From the NCBI RefSeq assembly GCF_918698155.1, contig NZ_CAKKLX010000038.1, positions 1 to 48,492 of the forward strand: 48,492 nt of DNA, given 5' to 3'. Each line of letters begins with the position of its first letter. The first letter of the stretch is position 1. The position numbers and the translations under genes are program-made. This DNA comes from Roseomonas sp. CECT 9278. Lineage in GTDB: Bacteria > Pseudomonadota > Alphaproteobacteria > Acetobacterales > Acetobacteraceae. This document shows positions 1-8,094 of this stretch, piece by piece. The notes under the pieces were generated by a model. The model had not been told where the DNA came from. It saw nothing but the letters and a program-made list of their open reading frames with translations, and did no database searches.

Positions 1-1
1 G

Positions 2-517
2 CCCACGCCGATGCCCGTGCTGGCGGTCGGCGCGGGCACCGCGGCCGAAGCGCGCGCCCGCGGCTTCGCCGATGTCACCGCCGCGCAGGGCGATGCCGCC
101 GCGCTCGCCACGCTGGCCGCGGCGCGGCTCGATCCCGCCGGGGGGCCGCTGCTGCTCGCGGTCGGGCGCGGCTATGGCGCCGATCTGGCCGCCGCGCTGC
201 GGGCGCGGGGCTTTCGCGTGATCCGCCGCGTCGTCTATGCCGCCGCACCCGCCACCGCGCTGCCCGAACCCGCCCGCGCGGCGATCGCGCAGGGGCGCGT
301 GGCGGCCATGCTCGTCACCTCGCCGCGTGGTGCGCGCATCATGGCCACCCTGCTGCGGCGCGCCGGGCTGGCCGATGCCACGCGGGCCATGCGCGCACTG
401 GTGCTCAGCCCCCGCATCGCCGAGGCCCTGGCGCCCTTGCGCTTCGCCGCCGTCGCGATGCCCGCGCGGCCCGACCCCGGCCTGCTGCCTGCGCTGCTCG
501 GTGCGCCGCCGGCTTGA
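2..517 (+). CDS. hemD: Uroporphyrinogen-III synthase, 3' part (5' end outside window)
   Basis: The reading frame is open from the window edge, so the N-terminus is cut off; the first ATG seen, at 11, is probably internal. About 170 residues remain of a family usually near 240. The visible part has alternating beta/alpha elements of a HemD lobe and a VTSPRGARI segment that matches the conserved Thr/Ser-Pro loop of the family. HemD cyclises hydroxymethylbilane to uroporphyrinogen III in cytosolic tetrapyrrole synthesis. The family is weakly conserved, so the call rests heavily on the two genes that follow, a mitofilin-like protein and HemY, which is the usual alphaproteobacterial order after hemC-hemD. 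Confidence 0.75.
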   Translation, partial: PTPMPVLAVGAGTAAEARARGFADVTAAQGDAAALATLAAARLDPAGGPLLLAVGRGYGADLAAALRARGFRVIRRVVYAAAPATALPEPARAAIAQGRVAAMLVTSPRGARIMATLLRRAGLADATRAMRALVLSPRIAEALAPLRFAAVAMPARPDPGLLPALLGAPPA

Positions 518-586
518 ACCGCACCGGCTGGCGCCAGAGGGCGCGCCGGTTGCTATACCTCCCGCCGCTGATCCACGAGGACGGGC

Positions 587-1777
587 ATGACCGACGCACC
601 CACGCCGCCGCCGCCGCCCCGCCGCCTGCTCGATCCCGCCGCGATTCCGCTGGTCGCGGGCGGGGCGGTGCTGGTGGTGGCGGCGGCCTGGCTGTGGCTC
701 ACGCCGCGCCCGGCGCCGCCGCCGAACCCGACGGCGGCGGCGGTGGCCGCGCTGGAAGCCCGCATCGCCGCGCTGGAATCGATCCCCGCCCGGCTGGCCG
801 CCGCCGAGCAGCGCCGCATCCCGGACCTCGCGCCGGTCGAACAGCGCATCGCCGCCATCGAGGCGCGCCCGCCCATCGACCTCGCGCCGGTCGAGGCGCG
901 CATCGCCGCCCTGCCGCCGCCATCCGACCTGCGCCCGCTGGCCGAACGCCTGGAAGCGCTCGCCGCGCAGATCACCGCGGTCGAGGCGCGCCCGGTGCTG
1001 GACCCGCAGGCCTTCGCGCCGCGCGCCGCCGCCGAGGGCCTGTCCACCCGCGCCGAACGCCTGTCGGAACGGCTGGATGCCATCGCCGCGCGGCAGCAGG
1101 CCGCCGATGCCGAGGGCATCCGCCGTGTCGAGGACCTGGCGCGCAGCCTGGCCGAACGCCTCGCTGCCGCCGAACGGGCCGAGGGCGAGCGCCTGGCCGC
1201 CGCGGCCGGCACGCTGCAACAGCGCGTGAGTGGCGCGGAATCGGCGCTGGTCGCGCGCATCGCCGCGCTTGAAGCCGCGCAGGCGCGCATCGCGGCGCTG
1301 GAGGCGCGCGCGGCGCGTATCGCCGCGCTCGATGCGCTGCGCCAGAAGCTCGATGCCGGGCAGGCGCTGGGGCCGGCGCTGGTCGCCTTCCCCAACGCGC
1401 CGCCGGCGCTGGTACGCTTCGCCGAGGCCGCGCCGCCCACCGAACCCGCGCTGCGCCTGTCCTTCGAGGATGCGGCGCGCGCCGCGCGGGCGGCCAGCGA
1501 GGCCTCGCGCGATGGCCAGGGCGTGCTCGATTCCGCGGTGACGCGGCTGTCCGGCCTGGTCACGGTGCGCCGCGGGCAGGAGGTGGTCTGGGGCGATGCC
1601 GCCGCCGCCGAGATCGAACGCGCGCGCCGCGCGCTCGATGCCGGCGACCTGGAGGGCGCGCTGGCGCGGCTGTCCCGCCTGCCCGCCGCCGCGCAGGAGG
1701 CGATGCGCCCCTGGGCCGAGCAGGCGCGCGCGCTGTCGGCGGCGCGTGCCGCGCACGCGGCCCTGGCGAACGGCTGA
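587..1777 (+). CDS. Mitofilin-like (COG4223-type) membrane protein
   Basis: 396 residues. A proline-rich cytoplasmic N-terminus is followed by one membrane segment at about 19-38, then a long Ala/Glu/Arg-rich coiled coil with a recurrent IAALEAR-type heptad (about 50-260), then a helical C-terminal domain of about 130 residues. This is the architecture of the alphaproteobacterial homologues of mitochondrial Mic60/mitofilin, thought to shape membranes and contact outer-membrane proteins. The position between hemD and hemY is typical of this family. The ATG at 587 has a GAGG-type ribosome site just upstream. The coiled coil is low in complexity and cannot by itself prove homology; the C-terminal domain and the synteny carry the call. 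Confidence 0.75.
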   Translation: MTDAPTPPPPPRRLLDPAAIPLVAGGAVLVVAAAWLWLTPRPAPPPNPTAAAVAALEARIAALESIPARLAAAEQRRIPDLAPVEQRIAAIEARPPIDLAPVEARIAALPPPSDLRPLAERLEALAAQITAVEARPVLDPQAFAPRAAAEGLSTRAERLSERLDAIAARQQAADAEGIRRVEDLARSLAERLAAAERAEGERLAAAAGTLQQRVSGAESALVARIAALEAAQARIAALEARAARIAALDALRQKLDAGQALGPALVAFPNAPPALVRFAEAAPPTEPALRLSFEDAARAARAASEASRDGQGVLDSAVTRLSGLVTVRRGQEVVWGDAAAAEIERARRALDAGDLEGALARLSRLPAAAQEAMRPWAEQARALSAARAAHAALANG

Positions 1778-1786
1778 GGCGCGCGG

Positions 1787-3037
1787 ATGCGTCGTGCCCT
1801 GCTGTTGCTGACGGGATTGGCCGCGGTCACCGGGCTTGCGCTGTGGCTCGCGCAGGTCGGCGGCACGGTCGAGATCGAGGTCGGCGAGGTCTGGATCGGC
1901 ATCACCGTCCCGATCGCGGTGATGGGCCTGGCACTGGCCTTCGTGCTGGTGCAGGCGGTGCTGTCGGGGTTGCGCTGGATGGCGGCGGTGCCGGCCCGCC
2001 AGCGCGCCGCCCGCCGCGCGCAGCGCCGCGCCGATGGCGATGCGGCGGTGACGCGCGCCCTGGTGGCGCTGGCGGCCGGCACGGCGGAGGCCGCGCGGGT
2101 CGAGGTGCGGCGCGCCCGCGTGCTGCTGGGCGATACGCCGCAGACCCTGTTGCTGACCGCCGAGGCCGAGCGCCTGGCCGGGCGCGAGGAGGCCGCCGCC
2201 ATCGACTTCAAGGCGCTGGCCGAGCGCCCCGATGCGCGCTTCCTCGGCCTGCGCGGCCTGCTGCGCCAGGCGATGCAGCGCGAGGACTGGCCCGCCGCCC
2301 AGCGCCTGGCGAAGGAGGCCGAGGCCGCGCAGCCCGGTGCCGCCTGGCTGCGCGAGGAACGCCAGGTGCTGGCCCTGCGCATGCGCGACTGGCGCGAGGC
2401 GCTGGCGCTGGCCGCGCCGGATGCGCCGCGCGCGGCCCTGGCGCTGGCGGCCTCCCTGCAGGAGGAAGACGCGTCGCGCGCCGGCGAGTTCGAGAAGCAG
2501 GCCGTCGCCGCCGATGCCGGCTTCGCGCCCGGCGCGCTGGCCTATGCGAAGCGGCTGGGCGATGCCGGCGGCGGGCGGCGTGCGCGGGCGGTGCTGGAGC
2601 AATCCTGGCTGGCCGCGCCGCATCCCGATATCGGCGCCGCCTGGCTGGCCGGCGAGAAGGACCGCCTGGCGCGGGTGAAGGCGGTGGAGGACCTGGTCCA
2701 TCGCAATCGCGAACACCCCGAGAGCCGCCTGTTGATGGCGCGCGCCGCGATCGATGCCGGGCTGACCGGGCGGGCGCGCAGCGAGCTGGATGCGCTGGTG
2801 GCGACCCGCACGGCCGACCGCCGCGCCTTCCTGATGCTGGCCGAGCTTGAGGAGGTCGAGCACGGCGACACCGCCGATGCCCGCGCCGCCCAGGCCAAGT
2901 GGCTGCGCGCGGCGGCCAATGCGCAGGGCGCGCCGCGCTGGCGCTGCGCGGCGTGCGGCGTCGATCACACCACCTGGAAGGCGGAATGCGGGGCCTGCGG
3001 CGCGGTCGGGCGAATCGGCTGGGCGGCACCTGGCTGA
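1787..3037 (+). CDS. hemY: HemY-like heme biosynthesis-associated membrane protein
   Basis: 416 residues. Two N-terminal membrane segments (about 4-24 and 38-60) belong to the HemY_N domain, followed by Arg/Ala-rich TPR-like helices through most of the protein. It starts 9 bases after the mitofilin-like gene stops, so the two are probably co-transcribed. The extreme C-terminus has two Cys pairs, C387-x2-C390 and C401-x2-C404, which look like a small zinc ribbon similar to rubredoxin-like knuckles. This is the proteobacterial HemY of hem operons, not the protoporphyrinogen oxidase that shares the name in Bacillus. Its molecular role is unsettled; it is associated with late heme synthesis. Confidence 0.85.
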   Translation: MRRALLLLTGLAAVTGLALWLAQVGGTVEIEVGEVWIGITVPIAVMGLALAFVLVQAVLSGLRWMAAVPARQRAARRAQRRADGDAAVTRALVALAAGTAEAARVEVRRARVLLGDTPQTLLLTAEAERLAGREEAAAIDFKALAERPDARFLGLRGLLRQAMQREDWPAAQRLAKEAEAAQPGAAWLREERQVLALRMRDWREALALAAPDAPRAALALAASLQEEDASRAGEFEKQAVAADAGFAPGALAYAKRLGDAGGGRRARAVLEQSWLAAPHPDIGAAWLAGEKDRLARVKAVEDLVHRNREHPESRLLMARAAIDAGLTGRARSELDALVATRTADRRAFLMLAELEEVEHGDTADARAAQAKWLRAAANAQGAPRWRCAACGVDHTTWKAECGACGAVGRIGWAAPG

Positions 3038-3098
3038 ACGGTTGTCCCGCGCGGCATGCGGGGGCAAGGTCCGCCCCTGACAAGCAGGGGACACCGCC

Positions 3099-4406
3099 AT
3101 GGCACGCTGGCTGAAACGATCGATTGCGGCGGCGGAGAAGGACGCGGCGCAAGGCGCCGTGCGCGCGACGGTCGAGGCGCTGCTGGCCGACATCGCCGCG
3201 CGCGGCGACGCCGCGGTGCGCGAGATGTCGGTGAAGTTCGACCGCTGGGACCGCGCCGATTTCCGCCTGACCGATGCCGAGATCCGCGACTGCCTGGCCG
3301 AGCTGCCGGCGCGTGCGCTGGACGACATCCGCTTCGCGCAGGAGCAGGTCCGCAACTTCGCGCAGCACCAGCGCGAATCGCTGCGTGACATCGAGGTGGA
3401 GACGCTGCCCGGCGTGGTGCTGGGGCACCGCAACATCCCGGTGAACTCGGTGGGCTGCTACGTGCCGGGCGGCAAGTATCCGCTGTTGGCCTCCGCCCAT
3501 ATGTCCGTGGTGACGGCGAAGGTGGCGGGGGTGCCGCGCATCGTCACCTGCGCGCCGCCCTTCAATGGCCGGCCGGCGGCAGCGATCGTGGCGGCGCAGC
3601 ACCTGGCGGGCGCGGACGAGATCCATTGCCTGGGCGGCGTGCAGGCCGTCGGCGCGATGGCGCTGGGGACCGAGAGCATCAAACCCGTCGACATGCTGGT
3701 CGGCCCCGGCAATGCCTATGTGGCGGAGGCCAAGCGGCAATTATACGGCCGCGTCGGCATCGACCTGTTCGCCGGGCCGACCGAGACGCTGGTGATCGCC
3801 GATGACAGCGTGGATGGCGAATTGTGTGCGACCGACCTGCTGGGCCAGGCGGAGCATGGCCCGACCAGCCCCGCCATCCTGCTGACCGATTCCGAGAAGC
3901 TCGCGCGCGACACGATGGCCGAGGTCGAGCGCCTGCTCGCGGTGCTGCCGACCGCCGAGGTGGCGCGCAAGGCGTGGCAGGACTACGGCGAGGTGATCGT
4001 CTGCGAGGACCGCGCCGACATGCTGCGCGAGGCAGACCGCATCGCCAGCGAGCATGTGCAGGTGATGACGCGCGACGACGATTTCTTCCTGAAGCACATG
4101 ACCAACTACGGCGCGCTGTTCCTCGGGCCGCGCACCAATGTCAGCTATGGCGACAAGGTGATCGGCACCAACCACACGCTGCCGACCATGGGGGCCGCGC
4201 GCTACACGGGCGGGCTGTGGGTGGGCAAGTTCCTCAAGACCGTGACCTACCAGCGCGTGCTGACCGATGAGGCGAGTGCCATGATCGGCGCCTATTGCTC
4301 GCGGCTGTGCATGCTGGAGGGTTTCGCCGGACATGCGGAGCAGGCGAATATCCGCCTGCGGCGCTATGGCGGGCGCAACGTGCCCTATGGGCAGGCTGCC
4401 GAATGA
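3099..4406 (+). CDS. hisD: Histidinol dehydrogenase (HisD) family NAD-dependent dehydrogenase
   Basis: 435 residues, full length for the family. HisD oxidises L-histidinol to histidine using NAD and zinc. The metal and catalytic residues all have counterparts: Q250 and H253 in QAEHG, D352 in [11 protein letters not shown]412 in AGHAEQ, and the catalytic pair E318-H319. The segment [11 protein letters not shown] lies near 201-211. The symbol marks the family only: the sequence reads [12 protein letters not shown] and [15 protein letters not shown] where I would expect slightly different HisD signatures, no other his gene is nearby, and the stop overlaps the start of an SDR gene. A catabolic paralogue, such as the sulfopropanediol dehydrogenase type (HpsN), is a serious alternative that I cannot exclude. 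Confidence 0.85.
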   Translation: MARWLKRSIAAAEKDAAQGAVRATVEALLADIAARGDAAVREMSVKFDRWDRADFRLTDAEIRDCLAELPARALDDIRFAQEQVRNFAQHQRESLRDIEVETLPGVVLGHRNIPVNSVGCYVPGGKYPLLASAHMSVVTAKVAGVPRIVTCAPPFNGRPAAAIVAAQHLAGADEIHCLGGVQAVGAMALGTESIKPVDMLVGPGNAYVAEAKRQLYGRVGIDLFAGPTETLVIADDSVDGELCATDLLGQAEHGPTSPAILLTDSEKLARDTMAEVERLLAVLPTAEVARKAWQDYGEVIVCEDRADMLREADRIASEHVQVMTRDDDFFLKHMTNYGALFLGPRTNVSYGDKVIGTNHTLPTMGAARYTGGLWVGKFLKTVTYQRVLTDEASAMIGAYCSRLCMLEGFAGHAEQANIRLRRYGGRNVPYGQAAE

Positions 4407-5170
4407 TGGCGCTGCCGAAGACGCCGTCGTTTCGGCTGGATGGTCGCCGCGCGCTGGTGACCGGCGCGGGGCGCGGCATCGGGCTGGCCGCCGCGGCGGC
4501 GCTGGCGCAGGCGGGGGCCGAGGTGGTGCTCGCGGCGCGCAGCGCGACCGAGGTGGAGGAGGCCGCCGCCGCCATCCGCGCCGAGGGCGGGCAGGCGCGC
4601 GGGCTGGTGCTGGATGTGACGGACCTTGATGCCGCGGCGCGCGCGATCGAAGCCGCCGGGCCGTTCCACGCGCTGGTCAACAATGCCGGCACCAATCGCC
4701 CGGCGCCGTTCCAGGATGTGACCGTCGCTGATTTCGACGCCATCATGGAACTGAACGTGCGCGCGGCCTTCTTCGCGGCGCAGGCTGTCGCGCGCGGGAT
4801 GATCGCCGCGGGCATCGGCGGGGCCATCGTGCATGTCTCGTCGCAGATGGGGCATGTCGGCGGTGCGCGGCGCAGCGTGTACTGCGCGTCGAAATGGGCG
4901 ATCGAAGGCCTGGCGCGCGCGATGGCGGTGGACCTGGCACCGCACGGCATCCGCGTGAACACGCTCTGCCCGACCTTCATAGAGACGCCACTGACGAAGC
5001 CCTTCTTCGAGGATGCGGCGTTCAAGGCGCAGGTGCTGTCGATGATCCGGCTGGGTCGGCTCGGCCAGGTCGAGGACCTGATGGGGGCGATCGTGTTCCT
5101 GTGCTCCGACGCCGCGGCGCTGATGACCGGGTCGTCGGTGGTGGTCGATGGCGGGTGGACGGCGGCCTGA
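4403..5170 (+). CDS. SDR family NAD(P)-dependent oxidoreductase
   Basis: 255 residues, a classical short-chain dehydrogenase. The cofactor motif TGAGRGIG is at 20-27, NNAG at 93-96, catalytic S147, Y160 and K164 (YCASK), and the C-terminus ends in VVDGGW as in many family members. The ATG at 4403 overlaps the HisD-family stop codon (ATGA), so the two are translationally coupled and probably act on the same substrate. Substrate cannot be read from sequence; a 3-oxoacyl or polyol/hydroxyacid substrate is plausible. The pair of a HisD-like and an SDR enzyme suggests stepwise oxidation of a hydroxylated compound. Confidence 0.9.
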   Translation: MMALPKTPSFRLDGRRALVTGAGRGIGLAAAAALAQAGAEVVLAARSATEVEEAAAAIRAEGGQARGLVLDVTDLDAAARAIEAAGPFHALVNNAGTNRPAPFQDVTVADFDAIMELNVRAAFFAAQAVARGMIAAGIGGAIVHVSSQMGHVGGARRSVYCASKWAIEGLARAMAVDLAPHGIRVNTLCPTFIETPLTKPFFEDAAFKAQVLSMIRLGRLGQVEDLMGAIVFLCSDAAALMTGSSVVVDGGWTAA

Positions 5171-5260
5171 GCGCGCCCGGTGTCGCGCGCGACCGACGGA
5201 CCTCGCGCGCCATGCCGATAGGCGCGCCGATGACAGGACCATCGGCAGCACCGCGACGCC

Positions 5261-5815
5261 CTACAGGTCGAAGAAGGGCGTCTCGTTCTCGCCGCGCAGG
5301 CGGATGTCGAAGCGGAAGCAGCGCAGGCCCTTCTCGCGCCGCGCGGGCTCGGCCAGCAGCAGCGGGCGCAGCACGGTCGGCACCGCGGCCATGACCGGAT
5401 CGGCTTCGGTCTCGAAGCCGGGGAAGAACACCGTGGTCAGCACGCGGCGCATCAGCCCGGCACCCATCACCGTGATGTTGGCGTGCGGCGCGCGCGTGCC
5501 GGTGGCGTCGGTGAAGCCGCCCGGGATCACCGTGCGGAAGGCGTAGCGTCCCTCGGCATCGGTGAAGGCGCGGCCCCAGCCGAGGAAGGCCGGGTCGGCA
5601 CCGAAGCGGCCCGCCGCATCGGCCTGCCACATCTCCAGGATGGCGTTGACGCAGGGCACGCCGCCGGCGCGCGTGACGCTGCCGCGCAGCATCACCGCCT
5701 CGCCCTGCGTGGTGGGTTCGGCATCGGCTGTCACGCGCGTCAGGTCGTGCTCGGCCGGGCCGATGAATCCGCGCGGGAAGAACGGGCCGATGGTCTGCTG
5801 GGAGGTGGGATGCAT
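5261..5815 (-). CDS. pcaG: Protocatechuate 3,4-dioxygenase alpha subunit
   Basis: 184 residues, slightly shorter than the roughly 200 of characterised PcaG. The N-terminus carries the signature TSQQTIGPFF. The intradiol-dioxygenase beta-sandwich follows, with ILEMWQADAAGRF and YAFRTVIPGGF matching the beta-subunit blocks but without the iron ligands, as expected for the structural alpha chain. Together with PcaH it forms the non-heme Fe(III) enzyme that opens the ring of protocatechuate between its hydroxyls. The start at 5815 lies 4 bases after the pcaH stop. It is the last gene of a four-gene minus-strand operon. A substrate other than protocatechuate, such as another catechol or gallate, is possible because the usual pcaB/pcaD neighbours are missing. 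Confidence 0.9.
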   Translation of the reverse strand: MHPTSQQTIGPFFPRGFIGPAEHDLTRVTADAEPTTQGEAVMLRGSVTRAGGVPCVNAILEMWQADAAGRFGADPAFLGWGRAFTDAEGRYAFRTVIPGGFTDATGTRAPHANITVMGAGLMRRVLTTVFFPGFETEADPVMAAVPTVLRPLLLAEPARREKGLRCFRFDIRLRGENETPFFDL

Positions 5816-5819
5816 CGTC

Positions 5820-6527
5820 TCAGCCCTCCGGCGTCGCGAAGCGGCCGCGCAGCACGATGTCGTGCGTGAAGCCGAGGTGGACGGACCCGACCGAGGCCGG
5901 CGGCAGCATCCGCGCCACCATGCGCGACCGCGCCGCTGCATCCGGGATGGATTGCAGGATGCGGTCGATGTCGTTCAGCGGGTCGCCGGGGAAGTACATC
6001 TGCGTCACCAGGCGCGACAGGCAGGACGGGCCGAAGACCGAGAAATGCAGGTGCGGCGGGCGCCACCAGGTCTCCTGCACCGGCACGGCATAGGCGCCGG
6101 GCTTGATGGTGGTGAAGGCGTAGCGGCCATCGGCATCGCTGCGGATGCGGCCATGGCCTTCGAAGTTGGGGTCGAGCGGCGCGGCGGAGGTGTCGATGGC
6201 ATGCGCGTAGCGGCCGGCGGCATTGGCCTGCCACAGCTCGACGATGGCACCCACCACGGGGCGGCCAGCTTCATCGAGGATGCGGCCGGAAATCTCCATC
6301 AACTGGCCGATGGCGGGTCTGCCCTTGCTGCGTTCCGCGAGGTTCGCCTCGCCGGTCGCGAGCTTGCGGTGCAGCGCCGCGGGCGCGCTGTGTTCCGTCG
6401 CACCCGGCGCGCGCGGGAACGGCGCGCGCGCGGGCGTATGCGTCCAGGTATTCGGGTAGCCGGGCACGGGCACCACGGGTTCGATGCCGGGCGGCCAGGG
6501 GGTGTCGGGCATGGCGGTCTCCGTCAC
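5820..6527 (-). CDS. pcaH: Protocatechuate 3,4-dioxygenase beta subunit
   Basis: 235 residues, the usual length. The four Fe(III) ligands are visible with exact family spacing: Y107 in AAGRYAH, Y146 in KPGAYAVP, H159 and H161 in WRPPHLHF (39, 13 and 2 residues apart). The protein is cytosolic and catalytic and pairs with the alpha chain encoded just downstream. The ATG at 6527 overlaps the stop of the upstream hydratase beta gene (ATGA); a second ATG at 6512 is possible. Coupling to an Fe-S hydratase, not to a cycloisomerase, is the odd feature of this operon. Confidence 0.93.
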   Translation of the reverse strand: MTETAMPDTPWPPGIEPVVPVPGYPNTWTHTPARAPFPRAPGATEHSAPAALHRKLATGEANLAERSKGRPAIGQLMEISGRILDEAGRPVVGAIVELWQANAAGRYAHAIDTSAAPLDPNFEGHGRIRSDADGRYAFTTIKPGAYAVPVQETWWRPPHLHFSVFGPSCLSRLVTQMYFPGDPLNDIDRILQSIPDAAARSRMVARMLPPASVGSVHLGFTHDIVLRGRFATPEG

Positions 6528-7138
6528 GATGCGGCGCGCTCGGCAGCGAGGCGCGCGAGGATGTCGGGCATGCGGTCAGCGGCCTGCTGCTGGAGCGTGT
6601 CGAACAGGCTGTTGCCATGCGTGTCGATGCCGACGGTCAGCGGCCCGAGCCCTTCGACGGCGAGGCGAACCAGGCGGTAATGCGCCACCAGGTCGGGATA
6701 GGCGACCGCGCGCACCGCCTTGATCGCGGCGGAATGCAGCGGCGCGCCGCCGCCGAGGAACGACAGGTAGACGCAGCCGACCTCGGCCATCGCGTCCACG
6801 CAGCCGGCATCGAGGCCGCCCTTGCCGCCCACCGCGGTCAGGCCGAAGTGGCGGATCAGCCGCGGCATCAGCGGGTTGAAGCGCGTGCTGGTGGTCGGGT
6901 TCATATAAAGGATTTCCAGCCCGCCATCCGCGGTGTCCTGGCTGTAGGAGCCAAGGTGGAACAGCGACCCGCCGTCCAGCGCGATGGGCGGGTCGCGCGC
7001 TTCGTCGGCGCAGGCGACCAGGCGCTGGATGGTGGGCAGGCCGGCGGTGATGACGATCTCGCCATCCGCCAGGATCATGTCGCCGGCGCTGAGGCTGCGG
7101 GCGTCCTCGCGCGACATGGGGAAGCGGATGGTTCTCAT
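6524..7138 (-). CDS. Fe-S hydro-lyase, tartrate/fumarate type, beta subunit
   Basis: 204 residues, matching TtdB-type or C-terminal class I fumarase domains (about 200). Family features include the LxAGD-type segment near the N-terminus (SLSAGDMILADGEIVITAG), a YMNPTTSTRFNP block and the glycine-rich GGKGGLDAG. With the alpha subunit it would hydrate or dehydrate a small dicarboxylate. The ATG at 7138 overlaps the alpha stop (ATGA) and the stop overlaps the pcaH start, so all four genes form one coupled operon. L-tartrate dehydratase, class I fumarase and a dedicated hydratase for a ring-cleavage product are all compatible with the sequence. Confidence 0.85.
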   Translation of the reverse strand: MRTIRFPMSREDARSLSAGDMILADGEIVITAGLPTIQRLVACADEARDPPIALDGGSLFHLGSYSQDTADGGLEILYMNPTTSTRFNPLMPRLIRHFGLTAVGGKGGLDAGCVDAMAEVGCVYLSFLGGGAPLHSAAIKAVRAVAYPDLVAHYRLVRLAVEGLGPLTVGIDTHGNSLFDTLQQQAADRMPDILARLAAERAAS

Positions 7139-8004
7139 TCCATGCGCTCCACGCGGCCGTCGTTGTGGATGCGCGCGCGCGTGCGCCGGTTGATCCAGCA
7201 GTTGAAGCAGACCGCGACCGGCGTGTAGCCGTGGCCCGAGGCGTAATCGACATGCACCGCCAGCGCGGTGGTGTCGCCGCCCGTGCCCATCGGCCCGAAG
7301 CCGGTGGCGTTCACCGCGCGCAGCAGGCGCTGTTCCATCGCCGCCAGCACGGGTTCGGGGTTGGTGGTGCCGATGGCGCGCATCGTCGCCTTCGAGGCGA
7401 TGCGCGCGGCGACATCGAAACTGCCACCGATGCCCACGCCGATGATCACCGGCGGGCAATGCTGCGACCCCGCCTGCATCACCACCTTCATCACGTACGC
7501 CTCGATCTGCGCGAGGCTGGGGAAGGAGAAGGTCTCCAGCGCCGCCCAGCGGCCCGAACCGAGCGCCTTGGGCTGGCACAGGATCTCGACCCAGTCGGCG
7601 CCGCCGGCGACATCCCAGGTGACGAGGGGCATGTCGCGGCCCTTGTAGCCGCGTTCGTTGGTCAGCGGATTGGTCACGTGCTTGAGCAAGGGCGGGCTGA
7701 TGCGTTCGACCAGTTCGTCGAAGCCGTCGCTGATCGCGGCCTTGATGTCGCCATCGAGCCGCGCCGCGGTGCCGATCGTGACATGGAACACGGGCACGCC
7801 GGCGTCGGAGCAGACGAAGCGGTCCTCCGCCTCGGCCTTGCGGGCGGAACCGAGCATCATGCGCAGCACCTGGCGCGCACCATCCTGCGTCTCGCTGGCG
7901 AGCGCGGTCTCCAGCCCGGCCAGCGTATCCGGCGGCACGCGCCGCAGCGACCAGTCGTAGAGCTGCGCCGAGAGCGCCTTCACGGCGTCATAGGTGATCG
8001 GCAT
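7135..8004 (-). CDS. Fe-S hydro-lyase, tartrate/fumarate type, alpha subunit
   Basis: 289 residues, close to TtdA (about 300). Three cysteines in family positions would hold the [4Fe-4S] cluster: C65 in RFVCSD, C183 in QHCPP and C269 in FNCWINRR. The glycine-rich VGIGGSFD and TGGDTTA segments are also typical. The ATG at 8004 was chosen because the conserved region begins within a few residues (MPITYDAV); the frame is open upstream but lacks homology-like sequence. First gene of the hydratase-pcaHG operon, divergent from the GST gene across a 90-base promoter region. Oxygen-sensitive clusters are usual in this family, which is notable beside an oxygen-dependent dioxygenase. Confidence 0.87.
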   Translation of the reverse strand: MPITYDAVKALSAQLYDWSLRRVPPDTLAGLETALASETQDGARQVLRMMLGSARKAEAEDRFVCSDAGVPVFHVTIGTAARLDGDIKAAISDGFDELVERISPPLLKHVTNPLTNERGYKGRDMPLVTWDVAGGADWVEILCQPKALGSGRWAALETFSFPSLAQIEAYVMKVVMQAGSQHCPPVIIGVGIGGSFDVAARIASKATMRAIGTTNPEPVLAAMEQRLLRAVNATGFGPMGTGGDTTALAVHVDYASGHGYTPVAVCFNCWINRRTRARIHNDGRVERME

Positions 8005-8053
8005 CCGTGCGGCCGTTCCTTCCTCCCTGGACGTGCGTGACGCCCGCGCTAAA

Positions 8054-8067
8054 GTCATACATATGAC
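8054..8067. promoter_or_regulatory. Palindrome between divergent catabolic operons, candidate operator
   Basis: GTCATACATATGAC has perfect 5-base arms (GTCAT/ATGAC) around ACAT and is AT-rich in a GC-rich genome. It sits in the 90-base gap between the hydratase-pcaHG operon and the GST operon, where one site could control both. The GntR/UTRA regulator encoded at 13120-13866 is the obvious candidate ligand, but nothing in the sequence proves the link, and I found no second copy in the window. Confidence 0.35.
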
Positions 8068-8094
8068 CTAACGAGGCAAGGGGGATCGCCAAGG

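Noticed and set aside
1787..3037. HemY as protoporphyrinogen oxidase
   Set aside because: There is no FAD-binding GxGxxG N-terminus; the two helices plus TPR layout is that of the unrelated proteobacterial HemY.
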